A stretch of DNA of 64,000 nt from CAZMGT01 sp964565895 (GCA_964565895.1 CAZMGT010000014.1:4294-68293); one strand, 5' to 3'. Shown: positions 17,481-27,090, counted from the first letter of the stretch. The notes: generated by a model from the letters alone, not told the origin. Translations and numbers: made by a program.

Positions 17481-19420
17481 GCGAGCTCGGGGCTCTCCGG
17501 CCCGCGCAGCTCGCGCAGCCGGCGCAGCATGAGCACACACTGCACGAACAAGGCCGAGGCCCAGGCGTGCGGCGCAGCCCAGTAGCGGTAGTATCCCCCG
17601 CGCGAGATAAGCTCCGGAAGCTGGCCCACGGGGTTGGTGTTCGCCAGCGCCGTGCGCATGTAGCTGCGCGCCGCCTCGGCGTGCGAGTCCGCCGCGGCCA
17701 GGTCGCGCCGCCGCGCCGCGACGAGCGCCAAGCGCAGATGTGCCCGCGCGGCCCACAGCGTATTTACGCACCCCGCGGCGCCGAACAGATACGGGTCGCC
17801 CTCATAGCGCAAAATCGCCCGCCCTCCGTGAACATCAACCCCAAGCTTGTGCTCCACGGAGGCGAGCGTGCGCGCGGCCATCTGGCGCTCGCGGGCGTCG
17901 GTTAAGTCGAGCAGGCCGAACGGATCGAACACCCCGAGAATAGAGGAGTCGCAGGTGGTGTCGAGCTTGCCCTCGTGAGTTATTCCGCGGGCGAAGTACG
18001 ACTGCTCCTCGAGCCACAGGCGCTCGAGCACGGCGCGCTTGACCTTTTGCGAAAGCTCGTCGGCAATGCCAAACGCTTGCTCCGCCGCGCGCAGGGCGCC
18101 GTAGACCGCGGCGTTGGTATAGGTAAACGAGCCGCGGAACACCTCCCACACGTCGGCGGCGACTTCGTGCAGCCCCTCGGGCCCCACCGTCGCGCGGATC
18201 GCCTCCACGGCGCGGTGCACCGTGGGCCGCAGGTTCTCGACAAACCGCTCGCGCGCCTCGCCCTCAAGCCGCAGGGCGTGCCGCGCGATGGCGAACACGG
18301 TGTGGCAGGTTTGATCTAACTGGTGGAAGTCGTGATATACGCACCAGGCCGAGGCGCGCTGGCCGGTGGTCCAATAGCGCTGATACCAGTGGCCGTTTTC
18401 CAGTTGGGTGCGCGCCGCCCAGTGAAAGTAGCTTTCCGCCATCTCCGGGTGGCCGGCAAGGGCCAGGGCCTCGGCCGCCTCGGCAGCGTCGCGTGGCCAG
18501 CAATAGCCATAGCCCCCGCACATCTGATATGCGGGGTCGAACTCCGGCGCGGCGATGATCGCCCCCTCGCTTTCGTCGCACAGATCGCGCAGGGAAAGCA
18601 GCGCGCGCTGAAAGCCGGCGGCAAACTCGCCGTCGTCGAGCGACGTGCAACAGGAAAGCCAGGAGCGGCAGCGGTTAACCGTGTCACCCATGAGCGTGGG
18701 AAACGAGGCCTGGCGCAGGCGCACCGCGCGGGCGATGGCCTCCTCCTGCGTGCGCCCCAGGGCGAAGACAAGCAGCGTCTCCGCGCGTGGCTCTTTGCTC
18801 GGGTCAACGGCCACGCCCAGGGCAAAGTCTACGTCGCCGATGTCCTGCTCCTGGCCGCTCAGTTGCCCTCGGCCCATGTCCCACTTCGTGCGCGAATCGC
18901 CCCCCGCCTGAACCTTCCCGCACTGATACTCAAACGGCCGGCTCGCGGCTACGGCGAGGCTGATGTCGCGAAAATGTTGGATCATTACCCCTTGCCGGTC
19001 GTCGAAGTGCACGGCGTTTTTGCGGTCTACGTCGCCCAGGGAGAAGTTGCAATATTGGTAGATCTTCAGCGGGGGCGAGTCGGTGCTGGCTTGGACGACA
19101 AACCGCCGCACAAGGGCCGGCTCGCGGGGGTGAGCTAGGTCGGTTATCGTTACGCTAAGGTTGCACAGGCGCGAGGTAAGGTGTGTGTGCAAAATGTTTG
19201 TCGTCCCGTCGAAGTCCAGGCGGCTTTCCCAGTGATCCTCGAAAAGCCAGGAGAACATCGGCTGCTTGGGGTGGCCCACGAAAATCGCGGGCATGCACTG
19301 CCGGGCGTTTTGGGCGAAGTCGATGTTTGGGTAAAACAGGCCCATAACCTCGCCCGCCCGGCCCATGGTTACCAAGATCTCTGAGTTGCCGAATGCCGCT
19401 GCCGGCAGGAACACTCCCAT
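17477..19420 (-). CDS. GH15 family glucoamylase-like glycoside hydrolase
   Basis: The 647-residue protein has no signal peptide. Its N-terminal beta-sandwich domain carries VGHPKQPMFSWLFEDHW-like family features. An (alpha/alpha)6 barrel follows with GYGYCWPRDAAEAAEAL near residue 305, the hallmark of bacterial GH15 glucoamylases and glucodextranases, and later STGE-like acidic loops. It probably removes glucose from alpha-glucans or from isomalto- or trehalose-type linkages in the cytoplasm. ATG 19420 has GGAGGGC upstream. It overlaps the proS stop by 4 nt and lies 19 nt downstream of the Memo-family gene, possibly in the same transcript. Confidence 0.82.
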   Translation of the reverse strand: MGVFLPAAAFGNSEILVTMGRAGEVMGLFYPNIDFAQNARQCMPAIFVGHPKQPMFSWLFEDHWESRLDFDGTTNILHTHLTSRLCNLSVTITDLAHPREPALVRRFVVQASTDSPPLKIYQYCNFSLGDVDRKNAVHFDDRQGVMIQHFRDISLAVAASRPFEYQCGKVQAGGDSRTKWDMGRGQLSGQEQDIGDVDFALGVAVDPSKEPRAETLLVFALGRTQEEAIARAVRLRQASFPTLMGDTVNRCRSWLSCCTSLDDGEFAAGFQRALLSLRDLCDESEGAIIAAPEFDPAYQMCGGYGYCWPRDAAEAAEALALAGHPEMAESYFHWAARTQLENGHWYQRYWTTGQRASAWCVYHDFHQLDQTCHTVFAIARHALRLEGEARERFVENLRPTVHRAVEAIRATVGPEGLHEVAADVWEVFRGSFTYTNAAVYGALRAAEQAFGIADELSQKVKRAVLERLWLEEQSYFARGITHEGKLDTTCDSSILGVFDPFGLLDLTDARERQMAARTLASVEHKLGVDVHGGRAILRYEGDPYLFGAAGCVNTLWAARAHLRLALVAARRRDLAAADSHAEAARSYMRTALANTNPVGQLPELISRGGYYRYWAAPHAWASALFVQCVLMLRRLRELRGPESPELA

Positions 19421-19439
19421 GGTTTGCCCTCCGCCGCGG

Positions 19440-20654
19440 CTACCAGAAGATCATCGCCGCCAGGGTGACTGCGGACTCCGTCTCCCAGGTAACCGCCTGG
19501 TCGTAGCGCAACAGTTTACCCCGGCACTCGCCCAGTGCATAGACCAACGCGTAAAGCGCGGGCATGCCGCAAACGTGAAACCGGTTGCCCTGGGCGTAGC
19601 ATGCGCGAAACGCGCCGTCGGCGTCGCCCGCTTCCAGGCAGGCGATCAGCTCGCGGTCGGCGCGCTCCGCGGTTGCTAGAAACCCGGGGGAAAGGGCGCT
19701 CGCGTCGCCAAACTGCCTGCCGATGTGGCTTAGGTCCACGCCGGCGAGGACACAGCAGCTTTCTCCCGCTTCCTCAACAAGCTCGCGCAGGGCGCCCAGC
19801 GGCCCGCCCAAGGCCTCGTTTTCGCGCGGCGAGCCCTGCTTGTCGCAAAACCCCGCCACCTCGTTGCACAGCACGGGGACAATGGCCACCTCGGGGCCGA
19901 AAATATGCTGCAGGAAAACAACCTGGAGCTCCACGGAGTGCTCCACCTTGTGCACCAACTCGTCGGCGAACGGGTCGAACGGACAAGCGCGAGCGAGGCG
20001 CTCCACAAGCTCGCCCTCGGTCTGCGCCTCGCCCAGCGGTGTGCGAAAGTTCTTTTTCGTCAAAATAAGCGGTGTCTCGCCACCGAAATGGGCGATGCCT
20101 AAAACGAAAAACAGCTCCGCGCGCACGTGGTCGCGCACCGCGCGATAGGCCGCGCCATAGACCTTTTCCCCGCGCCGCAGGTCGATGTGTGGCGCGGCGA
20201 CCCCGCGAATGCGCTGCTTCGGGGCCTCGCTCGACGGGGCGGCGTCGATCACCGCCTCAAGCTTCGCGCGCAGGTCGGCCGCCCGCTCGGGATAGGCCGA
20301 GCCCGCGTGCGCGGCTTGGCGCACGGGCTGGGCGCGGAACTGCTCGGCAAGTTCGCGCTGGGCAGCGTGCGCGCGCTCGCTTTCCAAAAGCAAATGCTCG
20401 TCGAACTCCCTCAAGATTTTCTGAAGCTGCTCGGTGAAAATTAGGTCGCCAAAGCGCCGCACATATTCCACTTGAATTTCGGCGACCGTGTGCTCGCCAT
20501 CGCACAGGGAGAGGATAAAAAAGACCTCCGGGGGGAGGAGCATCGTTCCCGGAATAAGCCCGAGCGGGTCGCGCACGGCGATCATATTTCGCCCGCGTAG
20601 TTGCGTGGGGAAAAACTCCACCGCTCGCCGCTTCGGCCGCTCGCTCTTGTTCAC
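19440..20654 (-). CDS. Memo-family protein with PqqD-like N-terminal domain
   Basis: The 404-residue protein has two parts. Residues about 20-95 (DPLGLIPGTMLLPPEVFFIL, then DGEHTVAEI) resemble a PqqD-like winged-helix fold. From about residue 115 it is a Memo/AmmeMemoRadiSam-B protein, with APHIDLRRG, LGIAHFGG, HSVELQVVFLQ and GVDLSHIG; Memo proteins have a dioxygenase-like fold with metal-binding histidines. It starts with GTG inside the stop of the ceramidase-like gene (GTGA, 4 nt overlap), so the two are translationally coupled. The radical SAM and AMMECR1 partners of the AmmeMemoRadiSam set are absent here. Biochemical function unknown. Confidence 0.82.
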   Translation of the reverse strand: MNKSERPKRRAVEFFPTQLRGRNMIAVRDPLGLIPGTMLLPPEVFFILSLCDGEHTVAEIQVEYVRRFGDLIFTEQLQKILREFDEHLLLESERAHAAQRELAEQFRAQPVRQAAHAGSAYPERAADLRAKLEAVIDAAPSSEAPKQRIRGVAAPHIDLRRGEKVYGAAYRAVRDHVRAELFFVLGIAHFGGETPLILTKKNFRTPLGEAQTEGELVERLARACPFDPFADELVHKVEHSVELQVVFLQHIFGPEVAIVPVLCNEVAGFCDKQGSPRENEALGGPLGALRELVEEAGESCCVLAGVDLSHIGRQFGDASALSPGFLATAERADRELIACLEAGDADGAFRACYAQGNRFHVCGMPALYALVYALGECRGKLLRYDQAVTWETESAVTLAAMIFW

Positions 20655-21925
20655 CTGTTCACCGCCGCCCCACTGCCTGCGCGCCGGGCAAGCTCCTCAA
20701 CCAACGCCCGCGCCGCGCTGATCATCCGCTCCGCCGCTCTCCGTCCGAGGGACATCGAGCGCTCATATTGATAAACGTCGCTTTCGTACTGCTCCGGCAG
20801 GAGGATATAGCCCAGCTCGTCGTGCGCCAGGCCAACGATGAACAGCGGCGGCCGCCCCCCGCGGGCGCGCCACAGCTTGCGTAGCTCGAGGGCGATCGCG
20901 GGCACGGCCTCGCCAGGGATGGTGACTAGCGGCACGCCGCCGACGAGCAGGCCCGACATGCGCGTGCGCACAGCGTTTAACTCGCGCGCGCTCACCCGCA
21001 GCAGGCCGGCCTGGGCCGCGCCGCGCAACAGCGGATTGTCCAGAGGCAGCACCAGCTCCCGCGCGACAAGCTCCAGGCCACCGGCGCAGCGCTGGCGGCT
21101 GCGCAGTGCGGCGTTTGTCGCCTCGGCGATCGCCTCGCCCAGCCGCTTGGCTTCGGCAAACGTATGCACCTCGCGCGCGGGGCTGACCATGCCCCCCAGC
21201 GCCCCGTTGAAAAACAGCGCCAGCCCGCCCTGCTTCTCCTCAACCGCGGCGCGCAGGTAGGCCGCGTAGTCCGAGCTGACCAGTTTGTTCTCGCTCCACA
21301 GCACCTCGGGGTGGCAGGCCCAGTTAACCAGCGTGGCGATCGCTTTTCCATCTTCGCCCACCGCCTGGAGGATGGCGATCGTCGGGTCGAGCGCCGCTTC
21401 GTCGCGAAAGTTTTTCGAGGTCTCTTTGGGCTGGCGCGCTACCGCCCAATATAGCCGCGCGGGGCGCAACGCTGCGGCAGCCTGCTCCATGCACTGCGCT
21501 GTCCGCTGCTTAACCTGCTCCAGGTAACGCTCATCCACCCCGCTGTGCGTGCGGTCCGGCCCCCAGAGGCCGATCGTGTCCGGGGCAGAGTGCGTGTGCG
21601 TGCAGGCGATGATAATGTTCTCATGGGGGACGCTCGTTACGCGGCGGGCGATGTCCCGCACATCGTCGTGCAAAAGCCCGATGAGGTCGAGAGCGCACAG
21701 AGCAACGCGCGTTTTGCCATCGTCGAGGACAAGGCAGCGGGCGAAGATGTCGTCGTGCGCGCCCAGGGCGCGGCGGTTTTCGTCTAACCCGGCAAGGAAC
21801 AACCCCGGGCGGTCAGGGGTAAGCGCAACGCTCGCTGCGCCGGCAAGCAGCGGCGCTTGCCCCGCGGCCCCTGCGCTCGCCAAACAAAGGGCGAGCGCCG
21901 AGATGACCATCCACTCCGCATTCAT
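20651..21925 (-). CDS. Neutral/alkaline ceramidase-like secreted protein
   Basis: The 424-residue protein has a signal peptide ending near AAGQ. The Zn-site motif CTHTHSAPDT at 108-117 and WACHPEVL near 208 define the N-terminal catalytic domain of neutral/alkaline non-lysosomal ceramidases. The full-length enzymes have about 650-700 residues; this one lacks the C-terminal immunoglobulin-like domain, as do many bacterial homologues annotated only as hypothetical. It may hydrolyse an amide lipid or an unrelated substrate. The gene lies 60 nt downstream of the BY-kinase and overlaps the Memo gene. Confidence 0.78.
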   Translation of the reverse strand: MNAEWMVISALALCLASAGAAGQAPLLAGAASVALTPDRPGLFLAGLDENRRALGAHDDIFARCLVLDDGKTRVALCALDLIGLLHDDVRDIARRVTSVPHENIIIACTHTHSAPDTIGLWGPDRTHSGVDERYLEQVKQRTAQCMEQAAAALRPARLYWAVARQPKETSKNFRDEAALDPTIAILQAVGEDGKAIATLVNWACHPEVLWSENKLVSSDYAAYLRAAVEEKQGGLALFFNGALGGMVSPAREVHTFAEAKRLGEAIAEATNAALRSRQRCAGGLELVARELVLPLDNPLLRGAAQAGLLRVSARELNAVRTRMSGLLVGGVPLVTIPGEAVPAIALELRKLWRARGGRPPLFIVGLAHDELGYILLPEQYESDVYQYERSMSLGRRAAERMISAARALVEELARRAGSGAAVNR

Positions 21926-21985
21926 CGCCCCTGCGTTCCCAGCGAAACTAACTGCCGCGGTTTGCCGGCAAGGCGGCGTACTGCC

Positions 21986-24109
21986 CTACGACTGCTCCGT
22001 TTGCTGCTTGCGCGCCTCGCCCTCTTCGCCGCCGTAGTAGCTGTAATAGTAGTAGTAATAGGTGTAGTAGTAAGCCTCGCGGGCCAGCTCCACCTTGTTC
22101 AGGCAGGCCCCAAGCAAGCGCGCCTTTGCCCGGCGGAGAATCTCGCACGTGCGCTCCGCCGCCTTGCGCGATACTCCGCCCATGTCCAAAACCAAAATTA
22201 CCCCGCCCACCTTCGCGGCAAGCACCGTGGCGTCGGTAACCACAAGCGCGGGTGGGGAGTCGAAGAGGACGGCATCGAACCCCGACTCCATCTCGCGCAT
22301 CAGGCGGTCCATGCGCTCGCTGTCCAGAAGCTCCGAGGGGTTGGGGGGCAGGGGGCCGCTCGCCAGGATGGTAAGGTTTTCTACGTCCGTCTCCTGCAAG
22401 CAGTCGTCCAGGCGCACGTCACCAGCGATGATGTTCGTCAGCCCTGGGTCATTGGCTAGGCCGAACATGCGGTGGATGTGTGGCTTGCGCAAATCGGAGT
22501 CCACAAGCAGGACCTTCTGCCCCGCCTGGGCCATAGCCACGGCGAGGTTGCACACCGTGGTCGTCTTGCCCTCCTCGCTCCCCGCGCTGGTTACCAGAAA
22601 GCTCCGCCGCTCAAGGTCGAGCGCGGCAAAGCGCAGGTTTGTGCGCAGCGCGCGGTAGGCCTCGGTAATCGGCGAGCGCGGCCCAAGCTCACTAATCAAA
22701 ATATGCGGCCGCTCGCGCACGCGCGAGATTACCGCAAGCACGGGGAGATTAAGCCGCGTCTCCACGTCCTCGGGCGAGCGGATCGTGTCGTCCAGCGTCT
22801 CGGCAAGGGCGACGAACCCCAGGCCAACGAGCAGACCCATGACAATCGCCAGGGCGAGGTTGAGCATTTTTCGCGGCTTGACGGGCTTCTCGGGAAGCAC
22901 CGCGGGGCTGACCACGTGCGCCTGGGCCAGGCTCATCGACTTCTGCACGCGCACCTCTTCGTACTTCTCGCGCAGCATCGTATAGATGTTCGCGGACACC
23001 GCGGCGTTGCGCTCTAGCCGCGCGAGCTGGCGCTCGAGCGTGGGAAGCTTGCTTAGCTCGCGCTGGCGCTTAGCGATCTCCGCGTGCAGCGCGAAGCTGC
23101 GCGCCTGCAGGGCCTTGGCCTCAGCCAGCGCTTGGCTCCAGTCGCGGATAAGCTGCTGATGGAGCTCGTTCAGCGCGCGCTCTTCGCTACGCACGATCGT
23201 TTGCAACTGGTTGTCGATCTCCTGGCGCAGCTTAGCGATCTGGGCATCGAGGTCGCGGATAACCTGGTGGTTTTCCGTATATTGGACAAGCTTGCCCGCG
23301 CGCTGGGCCTCGAGGGTTTGCAGTTGCGCCTCGAGCTGCTCCAAAATAGGGTTGCGCTCGATAATCGTCGAGGAGACGACTACTGGGCTTTGCTCGCGCA
23401 GGGCGTTCTCTAGGATCTCCGCGCGCACGCGGGCGGGCTTGAGCTCCGCCGAGGTCTGCGCGGCAAGGCCCTCGAGCTTGGCCAGCTCCTCGATGCGCGC
23501 GCGGCTTTCTTCGTCGACATCGATCACGTCGTGCGTCTTCTTAAACTTCTCCAGCTCCAACTCCGCCTGGGCGAGCTCCTTGCTTACCACCTCAAGCTGG
23601 TCTTTAATGAACTTTTCCGCGCTTTGCGCAGCCTCGCGGCTGAATTCTTCGGTGAGCTTGACGTACTCGTCAACGAGCGTGTTGGCGATGTCCCGGGCAA
23701 GCGCCGGGTCGGGATCGTAAACGCTTACCGAGATCACATCCGTGTCGCGGATGGTCTCGATCTCGATTTTCTTGCGCAGCACCTCCGGGGTAATGTCCCG
23801 CAGGTTTAGCTTTTCGATCGTCTTTTCCAGCAGAGGGCGCGTTTCCAAAAGCTGTTTTTGCGTCTCTACCGAGCGCGCGGTTGTCCCCAAAAGCTCAGCC
23901 ACGGCGGGAAGCTCCTCGCCCCAGCGCGTAGTCGTCCGCGTGGTCCGCGCAAGGAGCAGAGCCTCGGCCTTAAAGATCGGCGTCTGCAGCCAGGTAAACA
24001 CGGCGACCAGGCCGACAATGAGGCAGAACGAACCGATAAGCAGCCACTTCCGCCGCCGCAGGATATAGAGGTACTCTCGAGGGTCGGTTTGCCTTCGCTC
24101 GTCAGTCAT
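21986..24109 (-). CDS. Polysaccharide biosynthesis tyrosine autokinase (BY-kinase, Wzc-like)
   Basis: The 707-residue protein has a Wzz-type chain-length domain: TM1 near 25-45 (GSFCLIVGLVAVFTWLQ), long periplasmic coiled coils at about 140-410, and TM2 near 435-455. A cytoplasmic kinase follows: Walker A SAGSEEGKTTT, A' VLLVDSDLRKP, Walker B AVLFDSPP. The C-terminus is an autophosphorylated-type tyrosine cluster with about ten tyrosines in a 16-residue stretch (REAYYYTYYYYYYSYYGG). It controls polymerisation and export of exopolysaccharide with the exporter directly upstream. I prefer ATG 24109 to a TTG at 24127; the ribosome site is weak for both. Confidence 0.92.
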   Translation of the reverse strand: MTDERRQTDPREYLYILRRRKWLLIGSFCLIVGLVAVFTWLQTPIFKAEALLLARTTRTTTRWGEELPAVAELLGTTARSVETQKQLLETRPLLEKTIEKLNLRDITPEVLRKKIEIETIRDTDVISVSVYDPDPALARDIANTLVDEYVKLTEEFSREAAQSAEKFIKDQLEVVSKELAQAELELEKFKKTHDVIDVDEESRARIEELAKLEGLAAQTSAELKPARVRAEILENALREQSPVVVSSTIIERNPILEQLEAQLQTLEAQRAGKLVQYTENHQVIRDLDAQIAKLRQEIDNQLQTIVRSEERALNELHQQLIRDWSQALAEAKALQARSFALHAEIAKRQRELSKLPTLERQLARLERNAAVSANIYTMLREKYEEVRVQKSMSLAQAHVVSPAVLPEKPVKPRKMLNLALAIVMGLLVGLGFVALAETLDDTIRSPEDVETRLNLPVLAVISRVRERPHILISELGPRSPITEAYRALRTNLRFAALDLERRSFLVTSAGSEEGKTTTVCNLAVAMAQAGQKVLLVDSDLRKPHIHRMFGLANDPGLTNIIAGDVRLDDCLQETDVENLTILASGPLPPNPSELLDSERMDRLMREMESGFDAVLFDSPPALVVTDATVLAAKVGGVILVLDMGGVSRKAAERTCEILRRAKARLLGACLNKVELAREAYYYTYYYYYYSYYGGEEGEARKQQTEQS

Positions 24110-24143
24110 TCCCGCGCACTCTCGCAATCCTCGCTTGCGCCCG

Positions 24144-26105
24144 CTAGAGCCCGAGAAGCGAAGTCAGCACGCTCACCGCACCCAGGCCGCGGAACATCTC
24201 GTCCGAGAAGAACGGCTTGGACTTGGGCACGAACAGAATGTCCCCGTGCTTTAGGGGAATGTTCAAGTCCGTCCGTCCCTCGTGAATTACCTTCCCCAGG
24301 TCAACATCGATAGCGATCTGCTTGCCCTCTACCTCGCGAATAAGCGCCACGTGATAGTACGAGCCGCGGCGGTATACCGCGCCCCCGGCCATGGCGATGG
24401 CGTCGGAGACACGGTCGCCGTCTTTGAACGTGTAGTAGCCCGGGTTCTGCACGTGGCCCAACACGGCGACCTGGCGGCGCAGCTCGGGAACGACGATCGT
24501 GTCCCCCGGCTGGAGGGCAACGTCTTTCGCGCCGTCCTTGCCCTCGAGCGCGGACTTGAGGTTAAGCTTAATTATCTGCCCTTGCCGGTGAATAGCTACG
24601 TTCTCCAGATCTGCGCGGTCGATAATCGCCCCGCCGGCCATGGCCACGGCCTCGGCCACGGTTTGCCCCGGGACGAACTCGAAGTAGCCCGGCGATCGGA
24701 CGAACCCGAGCACGGCAACCTCGTTGCGCGCGCGGGGGACGATTATCGTGTCGCCGGGCTGGAGAACAAAGTTCTGCTCCTGCGCCCGCCCGGCGAGAAT
24801 CTCGGCCAGGTTAATGGTTACCGGCTTCTCGCCCCGCCGCTGAAACGTGACGTGCTCGAGATCCGCCTGAATGTAGTCCGGGGGCGTCATCGTCGGGCGA
24901 ATCACTCCCCCCGCGCGCGCGACGGCATCGCTCACCCGGTCGCCGGGGACAAAGCGGTAGCGCCCCGGGTTGCGCACGTGCCCGAGCACGGCGACCTCGT
25001 TTATCGCCGGGGGAACGATGACGATATCGCCGCGCTTGAGCAGGGGGTTGTCCTCGTCGGCCACGCGCCCTTGGGCAATCACCCGCTCGATGTTTAGCTG
25101 AAGCACCGTGCCATCGCGCCGCTTGAGGGTTACGTGCTCTAGGTCCGCGGGGCGAAAACGGGGGTCTTCCCCGCCCTCGACCAGCGCCCCGCCGGCGAGC
25201 GCAATGGCGTCCACCACGCGGTCGCCCTCGCGAAAGATCTTGCGCCCAGGGTTGTGCAGCGCGCCGAGCACGAGCACCTCGTTGCGCGCCTCGGGCACGA
25301 AAATCACGTCGCCCGGCTGCAGCACAACGTTGTCCTCGGGGTTCTTCCCCTCGAGGATCGCCTGCACGTCGATCGTCCGCGCCGGTCCGTTGAGCCGCTG
25401 CAGGAGCACGGCGCGGAGATCCGCCGTCGAGGGGTCGGCCCCGCCGGCGCGCGCGATGGCCTCCGTTATCCGCTCCCCGTCGCGCACCTCGAAATACCCG
25501 GGCATACGCACCTCGCCGAGAACGGAGATCGTGCTCTCCTGCTGGACGACGATCGTGTCGCCGGGCTGGAGAAGCACGCGCGCGGCAGGGTCGCCGCTGA
25601 GGATCGCCTGCAGGTCCAAGCGTATTACGGTGTGATCGGGGCGGATGAGAACGGCGCCGCGTAGGGAAGCCCGGCGCGCTTGCGAGCCCAAGCCGCCCGC
25701 GGCGGCAAGCGCTTCCTTTACCCCCCAGCCCGGCTTAAGATCGTAAACCCCCGGGCTCCCCACTTCTCCGAGGACGAACACGCGGTTTTGCCGATACCTG
25801 CGCACGCTTACGGAAACCTGCGGGTCCCTCCAGCCCCTGTCTACGAGACGAGCGACGATCTCGTCGCGCACTTGGCGCGTAGTCAGGCCCTCGACCTTGA
25901 TCTCGCCCACGATGGGAAAGGAGATTACTCCGTCCGGTCCGACGATCAGCCCGTTGGGCTTGCCGATGGTCGTCAGTTGTGGCTCGCCGTAGACGACGAC
26001 GTCGAGCTCGTCCTCGGGCCCCAGGCGGTATTCCTGCGCCGCAGCGCCGGCGCTGCTCAGGACGACAAAGCCAAGCGCCAGGCAAAAAGCCACCCGCGTG
26101 TTCAT
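24144..26105 (-). CDS. Outer-membrane polysaccharide exporter with six SLBB domains
   Basis: The 653-residue protein starts at ATG 26105 with GGGAGG 9 nt upstream and a signal peptide cut near AAAQE. Residues about 25-110 form the Poly_export (Wza-like) domain. Six SLBB units follow, each beginning VLGxVxxPGxY/F and ending LQPGDTIxVP: near 112, 193, 277, 372, 466 and 550. Usual Wza proteins have two. The C-terminal stretch is short, with no obvious amphipathic helix. It should form the periplasmic and outer-membrane conduit paired with the BY-kinase 34 nt downstream. There is no lipobox cysteine at the cleavage site. Confidence 0.92.
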   Translation of the reverse strand: MNTRVAFCLALGFVVLSSAGAAAQEYRLGPEDELDVVVYGEPQLTTIGKPNGLIVGPDGVISFPIVGEIKVEGLTTRQVRDEIVARLVDRGWRDPQVSVSVRRYRQNRVFVLGEVGSPGVYDLKPGWGVKEALAAAGGLGSQARRASLRGAVLIRPDHTVIRLDLQAILSGDPAARVLLQPGDTIVVQQESTISVLGEVRMPGYFEVRDGERITEAIARAGGADPSTADLRAVLLQRLNGPARTIDVQAILEGKNPEDNVVLQPGDVIFVPEARNEVLVLGALHNPGRKIFREGDRVVDAIALAGGALVEGGEDPRFRPADLEHVTLKRRDGTVLQLNIERVIAQGRVADEDNPLLKRGDIVIVPPAINEVAVLGHVRNPGRYRFVPGDRVSDAVARAGGVIRPTMTPPDYIQADLEHVTFQRRGEKPVTINLAEILAGRAQEQNFVLQPGDTIIVPRARNEVAVLGFVRSPGYFEFVPGQTVAEAVAMAGGAIIDRADLENVAIHRQGQIIKLNLKSALEGKDGAKDVALQPGDTIVVPELRRQVAVLGHVQNPGYYTFKDGDRVSDAIAMAGGAVYRRGSYYHVALIREVEGKQIAIDVDLGKVIHEGRTDLNIPLKHGDILFVPKSKPFFSDEMFRGLGAVSVLTSLLGL

Positions 26106-26266
26106 GCTCGCCAACCTCCCTCACCCAGCCAAGCGCAGCGGAAAAACCATTGCCGTGGGCAAAACCCGCGGCAGGCGGCGCATCGTGCCCGCCGTCGGGC
26201 GCGTGCGTGCGCGGCTTTTTCGTTTCCCCTTACCGCGCGAGGAGACCTTGCCCCAAGCCAATGTTT
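26106..26266. other. 161-nt gap in the exopolysaccharide cluster
   Basis: The gap holds the GGGAGG ribosome site of the exporter gene near 26114-26119 (minus strand) and GC-rich inverted segments. I see no convincing promoter or terminator. Confidence 0.4.
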
Positions 26267-27022
26267 TCAACCGCCCCGGCCCCGCGCGGCGCAGGGGATC
26301 TCGCGCACCTCGCGCCCCTCGAGCACTGCCGCGGGGTTGTCCTCGGTAAGGACGCGCGCCGCCTCCTCGCCCAGCCACGAGGCGGCCACTTCGGCGGCCG
26401 CGCGCAGGCTGTAATACTTGCGCCCCGGGCCGTGGGCGTCGCTCGCGACCAACTGCGCCCACCCTCGCTGCAAAAACGTTCGCGCTGTGCGCCGCGCCAG
26501 CCGGCCGTGCCGCCCGAGCAGCGAGGCCGCGTCGAGCTGCGCGAGAATCCGCTGCCGGGCTAGCGGCTCAAACAAGCTCGGCCGCCGCTGATAGGCAACA
26601 ACGCGCTCCGGGTGGGCGACGATCGGCGCAAAGCCCCCCAGCGCCACGCGAAACAGCACCTCGGCGAGCATTGGTGGGGGCTCGACAAGCGACGTTTCCA
26701 CAAGCAGATAGCGCCCCGCGGGGGTAATGGCGCACGCGCGCAACTGAGCGATCTCGGCGACATCGATGTCGGCCACCGCCTTCTCCCGCCCCAGCTCCAG
26801 GCGTAGGGGAATTCCCTGGCGCGCAAGCTCGTCGCGCAACGCATCGTATGCCGCGCGAACCTCCTCGTCGGTCGCCTCATACAGGCCCTTGAACGCGTGC
26901 GGCGTGGCTACCGCCGCGCTTGTCCCGTCGGCGACCAGCGCTCGGGCAAGCTCCAGCGCCTGCTCCATGTCCTGCGCGCCGTCGTCTACCCCGGGGAGAA
27001 TGTGGCAGTGGATGTCGATCAT
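26267..27022 (-). CDS. CpsB/Wzb-type PHP-domain tyrosine phosphatase
   Basis: The 251-residue protein has PHP metal motifs: MIDIHCHILPGVDDG at the start (His5, His7), ATPHAF, LELGRE, VAHPER and ASDAHG. This is the CpsB/YwqE family of Mn-dependent phosphotyrosine phosphatases, which dephosphorylate the tail of BY-kinases. It is first in the minus-strand order phosphatase, exporter, kinase, so one operon can set the phosphorylation state of the Tyr-rich kinase tail. ATG 27022 begins exactly at the family start; no strong ribosome site is visible. Confidence 0.9.
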   Translation of the reverse strand: MIDIHCHILPGVDDGAQDMEQALELARALVADGTSAAVATPHAFKGLYEATDEEVRAAYDALRDELARQGIPLRLELGREKAVADIDVAEIAQLRACAITPAGRYLLVETSLVEPPPMLAEVLFRVALGGFAPIVAHPERVVAYQRRPSLFEPLARQRILAQLDAASLLGRHGRLARRTARTFLQRGWAQLVASDAHGPGRKYYSLRAAAEVAASWLGEEAARVLTEDNPAAVLEGREVREIPCAARGRGG

Positions 27023-27090
27023 CGTTTGCGCTCGCTCCCGCGCCGAGCAGCTATTCTCGCGCTCCCCCTCCCGCCCCTTGGCCGAGGATT

